Part shown: positions 40,795-48,725 of the stretch, piece after piece
How the letters are laid out: each line of letters starts with the position of its first letter
Numbering within the stretch: position 1 is the first letter of the stretch
Source: Streptomyces sp. NBC_01235
GTDB taxonomy: Bacteria > Actinomycetota > Actinomycetes > Streptomycetales > Streptomycetaceae
DNA: 64,000 nucleotides
Reading direction: 5' to 3'
Assembly: GCF_035989285.1 (NCBI RefSeq)
Contig: NZ_CP108513.1
Span: forward strand, 6,262,001-6,326,000
Position numbers and translations under genes: made by a program
The notes under the pieces: generated by a model
What the model saw: only the letters and a program-made list of their open reading frames with translations
Databases searched by the model: none
Told to the model about the DNA's origin: nothing

Positions 40795-41252
40795 TGCGAC
40801 CGCGGAACCTCGTCGGCAGTCCCTTCCCACTCCTGCTGCTCGCCGCCTCGTTCGCCCTCGCCGCCTACGCGGGCGTGCGTCTCCTCGCCGACGACTGGTT
40901 CGGCGTGGCGCTGTGGCTGGTGGGTGCCGCGCTGCTGCACGACCTCGTGCTGCTGCCGCTGTACGCGGCGGCGGACCGGGCGGTCGCGGGCGGGCTCGGC
41001 GCGGCCGGCCGCCGGGAGTGGGTGATGTACGTGCGCGTACCGGCCGCCCTCTCCGCCCTGCTGCTGCTCGTGTGGTTCCCGCTGATCACCGGGACGGTGG
41101 ACCGGCGCTACCGGTCCGCCACCGGACTCTCGCCGGACGGCTTCCTCGCCCGCTGGCTGCTGATCACCGCCGTGCTCTTCGCCGCCTCGGCGCTGCTGCT
41201 GGCGCTGCGGTCGCGCAGGGCGGGAAAGCGGCGGTCGCCTGCGGTCCACTGA
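40794..41252 (+). CDS. four-helix membrane protein, partner of the oxidoreductase
   Basis: The 152-residue protein has four hydrophobic segments (about 10-28, 36-54, 78-98, 120-140) and basic loops, and ends RSRRAGKRRSPAVH. Its ATG overlaps the oxidoreductase stop (TGATG), so the two are translated together. It may be a membrane anchor or quinone-side subunit. I cannot name the family. Downstream is a stretch of decayed sequence. Confidence 0.75.
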   Translation: MRPRNLVGSPFPLLLLAASFALAAYAGVRLLADDWFGVALWLVGAALLHDLVLLPLYAAADRAVAGGLGAAGRREWVMYVRVPAALSALLLLVWFPLITGTVDRRYRSATGLSPDGFLARWLLITAVLFAASALLLALRSRRAGKRRSPAVH

Positions 41253-41402
41253 GGTCCGTGGTCACGGCCTCGCCCCCACGAACCCGGATCGGGCACACCG
41301 GCCCTCGATTCCTTACGGAACTACGGAACTACGGAAGTCGAGGCACGAGGAGCCCGTGGACGAGGTGGAGGAAGGGGCGCGGTGGGAGGTGCGGCTTGAG
41401 CC

Positions 41403-41735
41403 GTGGAGCATCATGCGTACGAGTCCCCGTCCTCGTCGGCGGGGTCCGCCCGCGTCCTGGTGGTCGAAGACGACCGACGGTCTCGGAGGTCGTCGCCGGA
41501 TACCTGGACCGGGCCGGATACGCGTCGACGACCGGGCCGACGCCGGCCCGACGGCCGGGACGTGGCTTGGCGGCCGGGACGTGGCTTGGCGGCCGGGACG
41601 TGGCTTGGCGGCCCGGACGTGGCTTGGCGGCCCGGACCCGGCTTGGCGGCCCGGACCCGGGCCGCCGCGCACTGGCCCGACCTGGTGGTGTTCGACCTGA
41701 CGCTGCCCGGCATGGACGGCCTGGAGTCCTACGCG
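41403..41735 (+). pseudogene. response-regulator remnant interrupted by tandem repeats
   Basis: Three pieces of an OmpR-type receiver domain appear in different frames. They are SARVLVVEDDR (near 41440), TVSEVVAGYLDRAGYASTT (about 41472-41530), and HWPDLVVFDLTLPGMDGLE with the phosphoacceptor Asp (about 41670-41728). Between the second and third lies the 19-bp repeat array. The rest of the receiver and the whole DNA-binding domain are missing, cut off at the 3' end of the epimerase gene. The gene is dead. Confidence 0.65.
41553..41666 (+). repeat. 19-bp minisatellite
   Basis: The unit GGCCGGGACGTGGCTTGGC starts at 41553, 41572, 41591, 41610, 41629 and 41648. The first three copies are almost identical and the later ones drift (GGCCCGGAC, then GGACCCGG). 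Because 19 is not a multiple of three, each added copy shifts the frame of the host reading frame. Confidence 0.9.
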
Positions 41736-42730
41736 CCACGCATCCCTGCCTGCGCGAACTCCCGCATGCCCTCCGTGAAGCCGACCTCAGGCTTCCACCC
41801 CAGCTCCGCCCGCAGCCGGGACGAGTCCGCCGTGATGTGCCGGACGTCGCCCACCCGGTACTCACCGGTGACGACGGGCTCGGGCCCGCCGTACGCGGCG
41901 GCCAGTGCCCACGCCATCTCGCCGACCGTGTGCGGCTCACCGCTGCCGGTGTTGTAGGCCGTCAGCACCCCCTTGGCCGCGTCGGCCTCCAGCGCGGCCA
42001 CGTTGGCCGCGGCCACGTCCCGTACGTGCACGAAGTCCCGCCGCTGCCGCCCGTCCTCGAAGACCCGCGGGGCCTCGCCCCGGGCCAGCGCGGACCGGAA
42101 GAACGAGGCCACCCCCGCGTACGGGGTGTCGCGGGGCATGCGCGGCCCGTACACGTTGTGGTAGCGCAGCGACACCGCCGACCCGCCGGTCGACCGGGCC
42201 CAGGCGGCGGCCAGGTGCTCCTGCGCGAGCTTGGTCGTGGCGTACACGTTGCGCGGGTCGGCCGGGGCGTCCTCGCCGACCAGCCCGGGGGCCAGGTCCG
42301 CCCCGCACACCGGACACGGCGGCTCGAAGCGCCCCGCGTCCAGGTCACCGACCGCCCGTGGCCCGGGCCGCACCACCCCATGCCGCCGGCACTCGTACCG
42401 CCCCTCCCCGTACACGACCATCGACCCGGCCAGTACGAGACGCCGAACATCCGCCTCGGCCATCGCGGCGAGCAGGACCGCCGTCCCCAGGTCGTTGCGG
42501 GAGACGTACTCCGCCGCGTCGGCGACCCCGTCCCCGAGCCCGACCATCGCCGCCTGGTGGCAGACGGCGTCGACGCCGACGAGCGCACGGCCGACGGCGG
42601 CGCGATCACGCACATCCGCACCGGGATCCTCCCGGACGTCGTACACGACCGCCTCATGCCCGCCCGCCCGCAGTGTGTCGACGACATGGGACCCGATGAA
42701 CCCGGCACCGCCGGTGACCAGTACACGCAT
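41729..42730 (-). CDS. NAD-dependent epimerase/dehydratase (extended SDR)
   Basis: The 333-residue protein starts MRVLVTGGAGFIGSHVVDTL (GxxGxxG cofactor loop). It has HQAAMVGLGD, LAGSMVVYGEGRYE, catalytic YATTK, and the substrate loop RYHNVYGPRMPRDTPY, then DFVHVRDVAAAN. An insertion with CPVCGADL between the Ser and Tyr of the active site is unusual and could bind zinc or be structural. It is probably a nucleotide-sugar epimerase or dehydratase. The product is unknown. The 3' end abuts the response-regulator remnant. Confidence 0.88.
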   Translation of the reverse strand: MRVLVTGGAGFIGSHVVDTLRAGGHEAVVYDVREDPGADVRDRAAVGRALVGVDAVCHQAAMVGLGDGVADAAEYVSRNDLGTAVLLAAMAEADVRRLVLAGSMVVYGEGRYECRRHGVVRPGPRAVGDLDAGRFEPPCPVCGADLAPGLVGEDAPADPRNVYATTKLAQEHLAAAWARSTGGSAVSLRYHNVYGPRMPRDTPYAGVASFFRSALARGEAPRVFEDGRQRRDFVHVRDVAAANVAALEADAAKGVLTAYNTGSGEPHTVGEMAWALAAAYGGPEPVVTGEYRVGDVRHITADSSRLRAELGWKPEVGFTEGMREFAQAGMRGA

Positions 42731-42875
42731 ACGGCCACGCTAGGTCCGCGCCCCTGCCCCGCCCCGCCACCCGCCCGGCACGTCATCACTCCGTAAGACC
42801 CGGCGGGCGCGTCGAACCGGGACAAAACGCACGCGTCGCGAGACGCTTCCCACGCCTTCAGCAAGGGAGCCCGTC

Positions 42876-43607
42876 ATGGCAGCATCGCCCACCTCCGACG
42901 ACACGTACCGCTTCGAGGACCTCACCGCGCTCTACGTCAACTGCACCCTCAAACCGTCCCCGCAGCTCAGCCACACCCAGGGCCTGGTCGACAAGAGTCG
43001 CGCGATCATGGACGGGGCGGGGGTGACCACGGACGAGATCCGTGCCGTGGACCACGACATCGCCACCGGCGTCTACCCGGACATGACCGAGCACGGCTTC
43101 GCCACGGACGCCTGGCCGGCGCTCCACGAGAAGGTGATGGCCGCCGACATCCTGGTCCTGGCCGGACCGATCTGGCTCGGCGACAACAGCTCGGTGACGA
43201 AGAAGGTCGTCGAGCGCCTCTACGGCTGCTCGGCCATCCTCAACTCCCAGGGCCAGTACGCCTATTACGGCCGCGTCGGCGGCTGCCTGATCACCGGCAA
43301 CGAGGACGGCGTCAAACACTGCGCGATGAACATCCTCTACAGCCTCCAGCACCTCGGCTACACGATCCCGCCCCAGGCCGACGCCGGCTGGATCGGCGCC
43401 GCCGGCCCCGGCCCGTCCTACCTCGACCCGGGCTCCGGCGGCCCGGAGAACGACTTCACCAACCGCAACACCACCTTCATGACCTGGAACCTGATGCACC
43501 TCGCGGCCCTCCTCAAGCGCGCCGGCGGCATCCCCGCCCACGGCAACCAGCGCTCCGAATGGGACGCGGGCTGCCACCTCGACGCCCCCAACCCGGACTA
43601 CCGCTGA
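42876..43607 (+). CDS. flavodoxin-fold NAD(P)H-dependent FMN reductase family protein
   Basis: The 243-residue protein shows the flavodoxin-like order: LTALYVNCTLKPSPQLSHTQ (phosphate-binding strand-loop), KVMAADILVLAGPIWLGDNS (FMN loop), SVTKKVVERLYGCSA, and GRVGGCLITGNEDGVKH. A C-terminal extension, YLDPGSGGPENDFTNRNTTF, follows. The PIWLG motif is typical of the NADPH-dependent FMN reductase group. AAGGGAG before the ATG supports the start. It probably acts alone in the cytoplasm as a quinone or flavin reductase. Confidence 0.82.
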   Translation: MAASPTSDDTYRFEDLTALYVNCTLKPSPQLSHTQGLVDKSRAIMDGAGVTTDEIRAVDHDIATGVYPDMTEHGFATDAWPALHEKVMAADILVLAGPIWLGDNSSVTKKVVERLYGCSAILNSQGQYAYYGRVGGCLITGNEDGVKHCAMNILYSLQHLGYTIPPQADAGWIGAAGPGPSYLDPGSGGPENDFTNRNTTFMTWNLMHLAALLKRAGGIPAHGNQRSEWDAGCHLDAPNPDYR

Positions 43608-44238
43608 CCGGCACACAGTTCGACGGCGCACCCTCCAGCCGATCCACTCGTACCTGACCGCGTGGTCGAGCGCGCCATGGCACGGCACCCCAGACCGGTG
43701 CCCTGGTCACGGACGCCACCTTCGGCACCGATCCGCAGCGGCCGTACTCACGCGCCAATGGGTCATTGAGGTCCGGTGAGCTGTTCAGTCGGCCACTGTC
43801 GGCCGTTGGCGATCACTTGTGGTCGCGATGGTCGCTGTACTTCGCTGCTCTACTTCAACTTGGTCTTGCCCCCGGGCCCCAGCAGCGTGTCTACGACTGG
43901 CACGGCCCGCGTCGGTCGGCGGCGGCTTCCCCACCGTGCCGGCCCTGTTGTGGAGGGGACCAGCCCGTTCGAGCCGGGCTGGGTGGGGAAGCGACGTCCG
44001 CTTCAAGGAGTTCGCTCAGCGGGGACGGACGCGCCCCGGTGCGGCGGCCCCGGCCTTTGGCAAGTGGCCGCTCGTGCACGTGCGTTCCGCTGTTGTGCGC
44101 CGTCGTCGATGTCATCATGATGCCGGTGGCTGTGCGGGTCGTCGCACCGGCCCCACCCCTGCTGACCAGCGGCACTCCGCAGCGGATCACGATCCACAGC
44201 TGCCCTGTCAGACGATCTGACTAATTCTTGGAGGTTTG
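43608..44238. other. gene-free decayed region
   Basis: This 631-bp region lies between the flavodoxin gene and the secreted-protein gene. Short frames on both strands lack codon bias and ribosome binding sites, and I recognise no homology. Local GC is lower than in the coding parts. The end contains the promoter region and a strong TTGGAGG ribosome binding site for the gene at 44239. Confidence 0.5.
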
Positions 44239-44616
44239 ATGAAGTCTGTCATCCGAAAGGCGGCAGGCCTCGCGGGCGCGGGCGTGGCCGTCGCGGCCAT
44301 GTCCGTGACCGGCGCATCGGCAGCCCATGCGGAGTCCGCCACCCACGGCTGCCCGTACCCCTATGTCTGCTTCTACGTGGACGAGCACGCCTGGAACGCG
44401 GGCACGCCGATCGCGAAGTACCGCGATGTCACCAGTTCCTACCAGACGGTCAGGTCCCGCCCGCACTACTACGTCGTGAACACCCGGAACGACGACGTGG
44501 CGTATCTACGGCTCCAGGACGGGACCTCGATCTGCCTGGCGCCGAATAACGAGACCGTGTTCACGAACGCTTTCAGCGTCACCGGAATAAAGATCTCCAG
44601 CAGATCCACCTGCTGA
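44239..44616 (+). CDS. small secreted protein, peptidase-inhibitor I36-like
   Basis: The 125-residue protein has a signal peptide (MKSVIRKAAGLAGAGVAVAA onward, cleavage near HAESA at 32). The mature part has three cysteines and a beta-rich pattern: GCPYPYVCFYVDEHAWNAG, AKYRDVTSSYQ, and VNTRNDDVAYLRLQDGTSIC. CPYPYVCFY with later short beta strands resembles the I36 (SMPI-type, gamma-crystallin fold) inhibitor family. The match is by eye only. TTGGAGG is a strong ribosome binding site. A lower-GC codon mix than its neighbours hints at later acquisition. Confidence 0.7.
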   Translation: MKSVIRKAAGLAGAGVAVAAMSVTGASAAHAESATHGCPYPYVCFYVDEHAWNAGTPIAKYRDVTSSYQTVRSRPHYYVVNTRNDDVAYLRLQDGTSICLAPNNETVFTNAFSVTGIKISSRSTC

Positions 44617-45192
44617 ATCTGCTCGAACGGTCGGCGGGCGCGTGCGATTGCGTCCGCCGCCGGACAGCGGGAATGGCGGGAGGCCAGGGCTCCGGGATGG
44701 TCGTACTCGACGGAAAGCCAACCTCGTTGACCGTTGCTGACCCCTGCATCTGGCACGGCAGTGGCACGAGCCTCAGCCGACGGCGGCCAGCCACGACGGC
44801 GGATGCGTCGACCGGCCGGCACCTGGGAGCGGTCCGGCCAACTGAACTCGGGCATCGGCCAATCACCGCGAAACCGGCGGGAGTTGTTGACAGCCGGTCT
44901 CGGCGCTCGACCGCTCAGGCGCGGGCCCAACACGCTTTCCTGCTGTGGTGGTGGGGTGTTGGCTGTGTGCGGGGACGTTCACCTGCGTTCACCTGCGTTC
45001 ATGGCCGGCCGGCACGGGTGGCAACACCTGCTGACGATCCCGTCTGAACGGCTGTGAACGGGGCTGAATGAGGCGGGAACTGAGAACGGAACTGAGACGG
45101 GCGGGTCTGGGGTCTTGGGCGACCCGGCAGGTCCGCGGCCCCGAGGGGGAAATGGGTGGACGCACCGCCATGCAAGTGGATAAGTTCCGTCT
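44617..45192. other. gene-free region before the tRNA-like sequence
   Basis: No gene can be supported here. A 10-bp unit CGTTCACCTG is repeated 2.5 times at 44977-45002. The right part leads into the tRNA-like sequence and integrase remnant, so it probably belongs to the scar of an integrated element. Confidence 0.45.
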
Positions 45193-45276
45193 GGCCATGC
45201 GTCGTCTAGCGGCCCAGGACACGGCACGCGGGTTCGCCCGATGCGGAAACCCCGGTTCGAATCCGGGCGATGGCCA
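45193..45276 (+). tRNA. degenerate tRNA-like sequence (tRNA-Glu-like 5' half)
   Basis: The D-arm-like CGTCGTCTAGCGGCCCAGGA resembles tRNA-Glu. The T-arm CCCGG-TTCGAAT-CCGGG is perfect, and the ends GGCCAT/ATGGCC pair as an acceptor stem. The middle does not fold into a normal anticodon arm, and the spacing is several bases too long (84 in all). It is either a decayed or recombined tRNA or an attachment-site relic. It is probably not functional. Confidence 0.3.
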
Positions 45277-45354
45277 CCTCAACTGCACCGCTCCCCAGTG
45301 GCGGGATCGGACGAAAGCCCTGGCGTGACGAGGCGGCCAGTCTTTCTGAAGGGT

Positions 45355-45853
45355 CGGCCGGACTTCGACCCGCCGCAGCCTCCGCACATCGCCGTTTGGC
45401 GGTCGGTCCGGCGGAGACGGGGGACACCAGGACTCGGAAGTCCCGGCAGACGCTCGCTCTGCCGGCGCGCTGCGTCGAAGCCCTCTGGCAGCAATTCGAA
45501 GATCAGGGCTGGGATCGGCTCGCCGCTGACGAAAAGTGGGAGGAATGCGGCCTGGTCTTCTCCTCAGTCGTGGGCAAGCCGCTCGACGCGGCCAACGTCC
45601 GCCGCGCCTTCCGCCAGGCGCTCAAGGACGTCGACGGCATCGACGCCGACGAGTGGACTCCTCGGAGCTCCGGCACAGCTTCGTGTCTCTGCTCTCCGAC
45701 CGTGGCGTCCCGCTGGAGGAGATCTCCCGGCTCGTCGGGCACTCCGGGACCGCCGTGACCGAGGAGGTCTACCGCAAGCAGATCCGGCCCGTGATCCAGA
45801 CTGGTGCCGTGGTCATGGACGGCGTCTTCGGAGCCGTCTCACAGCAGCCGTAG
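45355..45853 (+). pseudogene. tyrosine recombinase (integrase) remnant with frameshifts
   Basis: Three frames in sequence give the C-terminal catalytic domain of a phage/ICE integrase: DPPQPPHIAVWRSVRR, then RTRKSRQTLALPARCVEALW and LVFSSVVGKPLDAANVRRAF, then ELRHSFVSLLSDRGVPLEEI, SRLVGHSGTAVTEEVYRKQI. The RHxxS-type Arg/His, GHSG and nucleophile Tyr are visible. The N-terminal half is missing, and single-base shifts occur near 45410 and 45665. It ends 107 bp before tRNA-Pro, the usual place for the integrase of an element inserted in that tRNA gene. Confidence 0.75.
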
Positions 45854-45909
45854 GCACGCAGCAAGCACTCACGAATCGATAGTCACGCAGTTGGACACGC
45901 AGCAACGCC

Positions 45910-45942
45910 AGAGGGCCCTTACCTACCCGGTAAGGGCCCTCT
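45910..45942. terminator. perfect hairpin beside tRNA-Pro
   Basis: AGAGGGCCCTTACC (45910-45923) and GGTAAGGGCCCTCT (45929-45942) form a perfect 14-bp stem with a TACCC loop. It is 17 bp past the 3' end of the leftward tRNA-Pro gene and should terminate it. Confidence 0.8.
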
Positions 45943-45959
45943 GAACTGCTATTCAGCTG

Positions 45960-46033
45960 TCGGGGTGGCGGGATTTGAACCCACGACCTCTTCGTCCCGA
46001 ACGAAGCGCGCTGCCAAGCTGCGCTACACCCCG
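45960..46033 (-). tRNA. tRNA-Pro(CGG)
   Basis: The cloverleaf reads on the minus strand: acceptor CGGGGTG/CACCCCG, D arm GCGCAGCTTGGCAGCGC, anticodon stem CTTCG/CGAAG with loop TTCGGGA (anticodon CGG, reads CCG), and T arm with GGTTCAAATCC. The discriminator base is A and CCA is not encoded. tRNA-Pro genes are known integration sites for pSAM2-type elements, which fits the integrase remnant next door. Confidence 0.95.
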
Positions 46034-46075
46034 ATGTCGCTGCTTGTCCTGCTTGTCGCGGCGACGTCGTTTACT

Positions 46076-46861
46076 TTAGCCCACTGGTGGCCGCAGACGA
46101 AATCCGGTTTTGGCGCGGTGGGTGATCGGGTTGGGGCGGGCGTGGTCGAGCGCCACGAGGAGGACCGCGAGGGCGTAACAGGAGAGGCCGAGGAGGAGGG
46201 CGTTGGCGAGGGCGTGCTTGTAGCCGTGGGCCTCGACGTCGAAGAAGGGGTAGAGGTAGCGGCCCGGTGTGCCGGGGTGGATCAGCTGGGCGCGGGCGAG
46301 GGAGAACGCCAGGTAGGTCAAGGGGTAGAGCATCCACGTCGCGGCCCGGCGCAGGCGCAGTCGGCCGGGGGCGGTCAGCAGCAGCCAGTCCAGGACGGCG
46401 GCCAGTGGCGTCACGGTGTGGAGAAGGTGCCCGGCGATCATGTGCCGGCCGGTGGGGGCGGTCGCCGTGCCGGTCAGGGAGAAGGGGACGGCCGCGTCGG
46501 TCAGGAGCAGGTGGTAGACCAGGCCGGTGATCATGACGTAGAGCAGTGCCGCGCCGGTCACGGCGGAGGGGAGGGGGCGGCGGGCCGTCCACGCACGGCG
46601 GGCGGACAGCAGCGTGACCAGGGCCAGCAGGATGTTGCTCTGGATCGCGAAATGGCTGAGGACCCGCGGCGGGCTGCCGAGCAGGAGCGCGAGCGTCACG
46701 CCCGCGGCCGCCGTCGCGGCCAGCAGTAGACGGAGGACGGCGGCCGACGGGCGGCGTACCGGGGCCACGACCGCCGTGGCGGGGGCGGAGGAGAGCAGGA
46801 GCGCGTGGTTCCGCGGAATCGCGGGCAGCTCAGGGAGGTCCCTGGGTATCGGCGCGGTCAT
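46076..46861 (-). CDS. Pr6Pr family membrane protein
   Basis: The 261-residue protein has six predicted membrane helices and the family landmarks [75 protein letters not shown] and [13 protein letters not shown]. These match the Pr6Pr/FAR-17a-like group, whose function in bacteria is unknown. A soluble N-terminus of about 35 residues precedes the first helix. It is a single gene downstream of tRNA-Pro, read in the same direction. Confidence 0.82.
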   Translation of the reverse strand: MTAPIPRDLPELPAIPRNHALLLSSAPATAVVAPVRRPSAAVLRLLLAATAAAGVTLALLLGSPPRVLSHFAIQSNILLALVTLLSARRAWTARRPLPSAVTGAALLYVMITGLVYHLLLTDAAVPFSLTGTATAPTGRHMIAGHLLHTVTPLAAVLDWLLLTAPGRLRLRRAATWMLYPLTYLAFSLARAQLIHPGTPGRYLYPFFDVEAHGYKHALANALLLGLSCYALAVLLVALDHARPNPITHRAKTGFRLRPPVG

Positions 46862-46971
46862 GCCCTCACGCTAGGCAAGGGGGGCAAAAGGGGCGATGCG
46901 GGTGCGCCGTTCGGGGGACCCCCGCGGCCCCCTCCTTCGGTCCCCTGCCCCTACTCCCTGCTCCCTGCCCC

Positions 46972-47898
46972 CTATTCCTTTGCGACCAACGTCAACAACG
47001 TCACCTCCGGCGGGCACGCGAACCTCACCGGTGTGTAGCGGTTCGCGCCGCAGCCCGCCGAGACGTGGAGGTAGGACGTACGGCCCTCCGCGGTGTGCGT
47101 CGACAGACCCTTCACGCGGTCCGTGTCCAGGTCGCAGTTGGTGACCAGGGCGCCGTAGAAGGGGATGCAGATCTGGCCGCCGTGGGTGTGGCCGGCCAGG
47201 ATCAGGGGGTAGCCGTCCGCCGTGTAGGAGTCCAGGACCCGCAGGTAGGGCGCGTGCACCACGCCCATCGAGAAGTCGGACGACGCCGACGGGCCGCCGG
47301 CCACCCGCTCGTAGCGGTCGCGCTTGACGTGCGGGTCGTCCAGGCCCGTCAGCTCCACCGATACGCCCTCGACCTTCAGCATGCCCCGGGTGTTCGTCAG
47401 GTTGAGCCAGCCCGCCGCGTCGAAGCCGTCGCGCAGGTCCTCCCACGGGTTGTGGATCACGCCGACCACGGGCGCGTTGCCGTTGAGGCCGTGGCGTCCC
47501 TGGACCTTCTCGAGGAGATAGCGAGCGGGATTGCGCGGCTTCGGGCCGTAGTAGTCGTTCGAGCCGAAGACGTACGCGCCCGGGAACTCCATCAGGGGCC
47601 CAAGGGCGTCCAGAACCTCGGGTACGCCCTCCGGGTCGGACAGGTTGTCGCCCGTGTTGATCACGAAGTCGGGGCGCAGGCCGGCCAGCGAGCGCAGCCA
47701 GCGCTGCTTCTTGCGCTGGCCACCGACCATGTGGATGTCGGAGACCTGCAACACGCGCAGGGGGCGCATTCCGGCGGGGAGGACGGGGACCGTCACCCGT
47801 CGGAGGCGGAAGGAGCGGGCCTCGAAACCCGCCGCGTACACCAGACCGGCGGCGCCGGCCGCCGCAATGGACAGAGGTACTCCGTATCGCGCGCGCAT
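46972..47898 (-). CDS. metallophosphoesterase, membrane-anchored
   Basis: The 308-residue protein has an N-terminal anchor helix (GVPLSIAAAGAAGLVYAAGF). The calcineurin-like motifs are all present: VLQVSDIHMVG (DxH), VINTGDNLSD (GDN), FGSNDYYG (GND-type), VIHNPWE and LAGHTHGGQI (GHxH). Metal-binding residues are intact. Relatives act on phosphodiesters or lipid-linked phosphates, and the substrate is not clear. It has a standalone promoter and converges with nothing. Confidence 0.9.
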   Translation of the reverse strand: MRARYGVPLSIAAAGAAGLVYAAGFEARSFRLRRVTVPVLPAGMRPLRVLQVSDIHMVGGQRKKQRWLRSLAGLRPDFVINTGDNLSDPEGVPEVLDALGPLMEFPGAYVFGSNDYYGPKPRNPARYLLEKVQGRHGLNGNAPVVGVIHNPWEDLRDGFDAAGWLNLTNTRGMLKVEGVSVELTGLDDPHVKRDRYERVAGGPSASSDFSMGVVHAPYLRVLDSYTADGYPLILAGHTHGGQICIPFYGALVTNCDLDTDRVKGLSTHTAEGRTSYLHVSAGCGANRYTPVRFACPPEVTLLTLVAKE

Positions 47899-48041
47899 AC
47901 GTCCATCGTGTCAGACGCCGCCGACGCTTCATTCCACGCCACCCCTCGGGCGCCCTTCCCCGCCGCCCTTTCGGCGTCCGTTCCTCACCGCCCTTTAAAT
48001 GAACGGGCGTCCGGCCGTCCACACCTGCGACAATCAAACCC

Positions 48042-48506
48042 ATGACCACGCTCAAGTCGAAGCTGCACGAAGACCTCAACGCCGCGATCAAGGAGCGCGA
48101 CGAGCTCCGCTCCGCGACGCTCCGGCTGACGCTCGCCGCGATCACCAAGGAGGAAGTCGCCGGCAAGGAGAAGCGCGAGCTCTCCGACGACGAGGTCCTC
48201 AAGGTGATCACCAAGGAGGCGAAGAAGCGCCGGGAGGCGGCCGACGCCTTCGCACAGGGTGGTCGGGCCGAGAGCGCCGAGCGGGAGAAGGCGGAGGGCG
48301 AGCTCCTCGCCACGTACCTGCCCAAGCAGCTCAGTGACGAGGAGCTGAACGACATCGTCGCCCAGGCCGTCGAGGAGGCGAAGGCGGCCGGCGCCGAGGG
48401 GCCGCGGGCCATGGGTGCGGTCATGAAGATCGTGAACCCGAAGGTGGCCGGCCTGGCGGAGGGCGGCCGCGTCGCCGCCGTCGTCAAGAAGCTGCTCGCG
48501 GGCTGA
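48042..48506 (+). CDS. GatB/YqeY domain protein
   Basis: The 154-residue protein matches YqeY: LKSKLHEDLNAAIKERDELR, TLRLTLAAITKEEVAGKE, LSDDEVLKVITKEAKKRREA, and the C-terminal GAVMKIVNPKVAGLAEGGRV. It shares the tail domain of the amidotransferase subunit GatB and may act on tRNA or related RNA, but its role is not established. A strong hairpin at 48628-48692 lies between it and the convergent PBP gene. Confidence 0.92.
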   Translation: MTTLKSKLHEDLNAAIKERDELRSATLRLTLAAITKEEVAGKEKRELSDDEVLKVITKEAKKRREAADAFAQGGRAESAEREKAEGELLATYLPKQLSDEELNDIVAQAVEEAKAAGAEGPRAMGAVMKIVNPKVAGLAEGGRVAAVVKKLLAG

Positions 48507-48627
48507 CCCGAGCTCCGCACCTCCAGCGGAGGCCCGCCCGGTACACCGGCCGGCCTCCACCACGAACCGGCCCAGCGCTACCGGTCCCGGTACGCCGACC
48601 GGCCTGGCGCGCACCGGTCCCCGCACG

Positions 48628-48692
48628 ACGAACGGCCCCTGCCTCTCCGTACGAGGAGAACTCTCCGTACGAGAAGCAGGGGCCGTTCGCCG
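48628..48692. terminator. long hairpin between yqeY and the PBP gene
   Basis: CGAACGGCCCCTGC at the left pairs with GCAGGGGCCGTTCG at the right over 14 bp. Inside, two copies of CTCCGTACGAG allow further pairing. It separates two convergent genes and is a likely bidirectional terminator. Confidence 0.75.
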
Positions 48693-48725
48693 TGCTCTCA
48701 CCCATGAAGCCTGCCGGCGGCGATC

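Noticed and set aside
41553..41666. Possible CRISPR or iteron-type origin
   Set aside because: The 19-bp units touch each other without spacers, there is no replication gene, and they sit inside a recognisable gene remnant.
43766..44224. Several 100-150 codon frames on both strands before the secreted-protein gene
   Set aside because: All lack ribosome binding sites and genome-typical third positions, and none resembles a known family.
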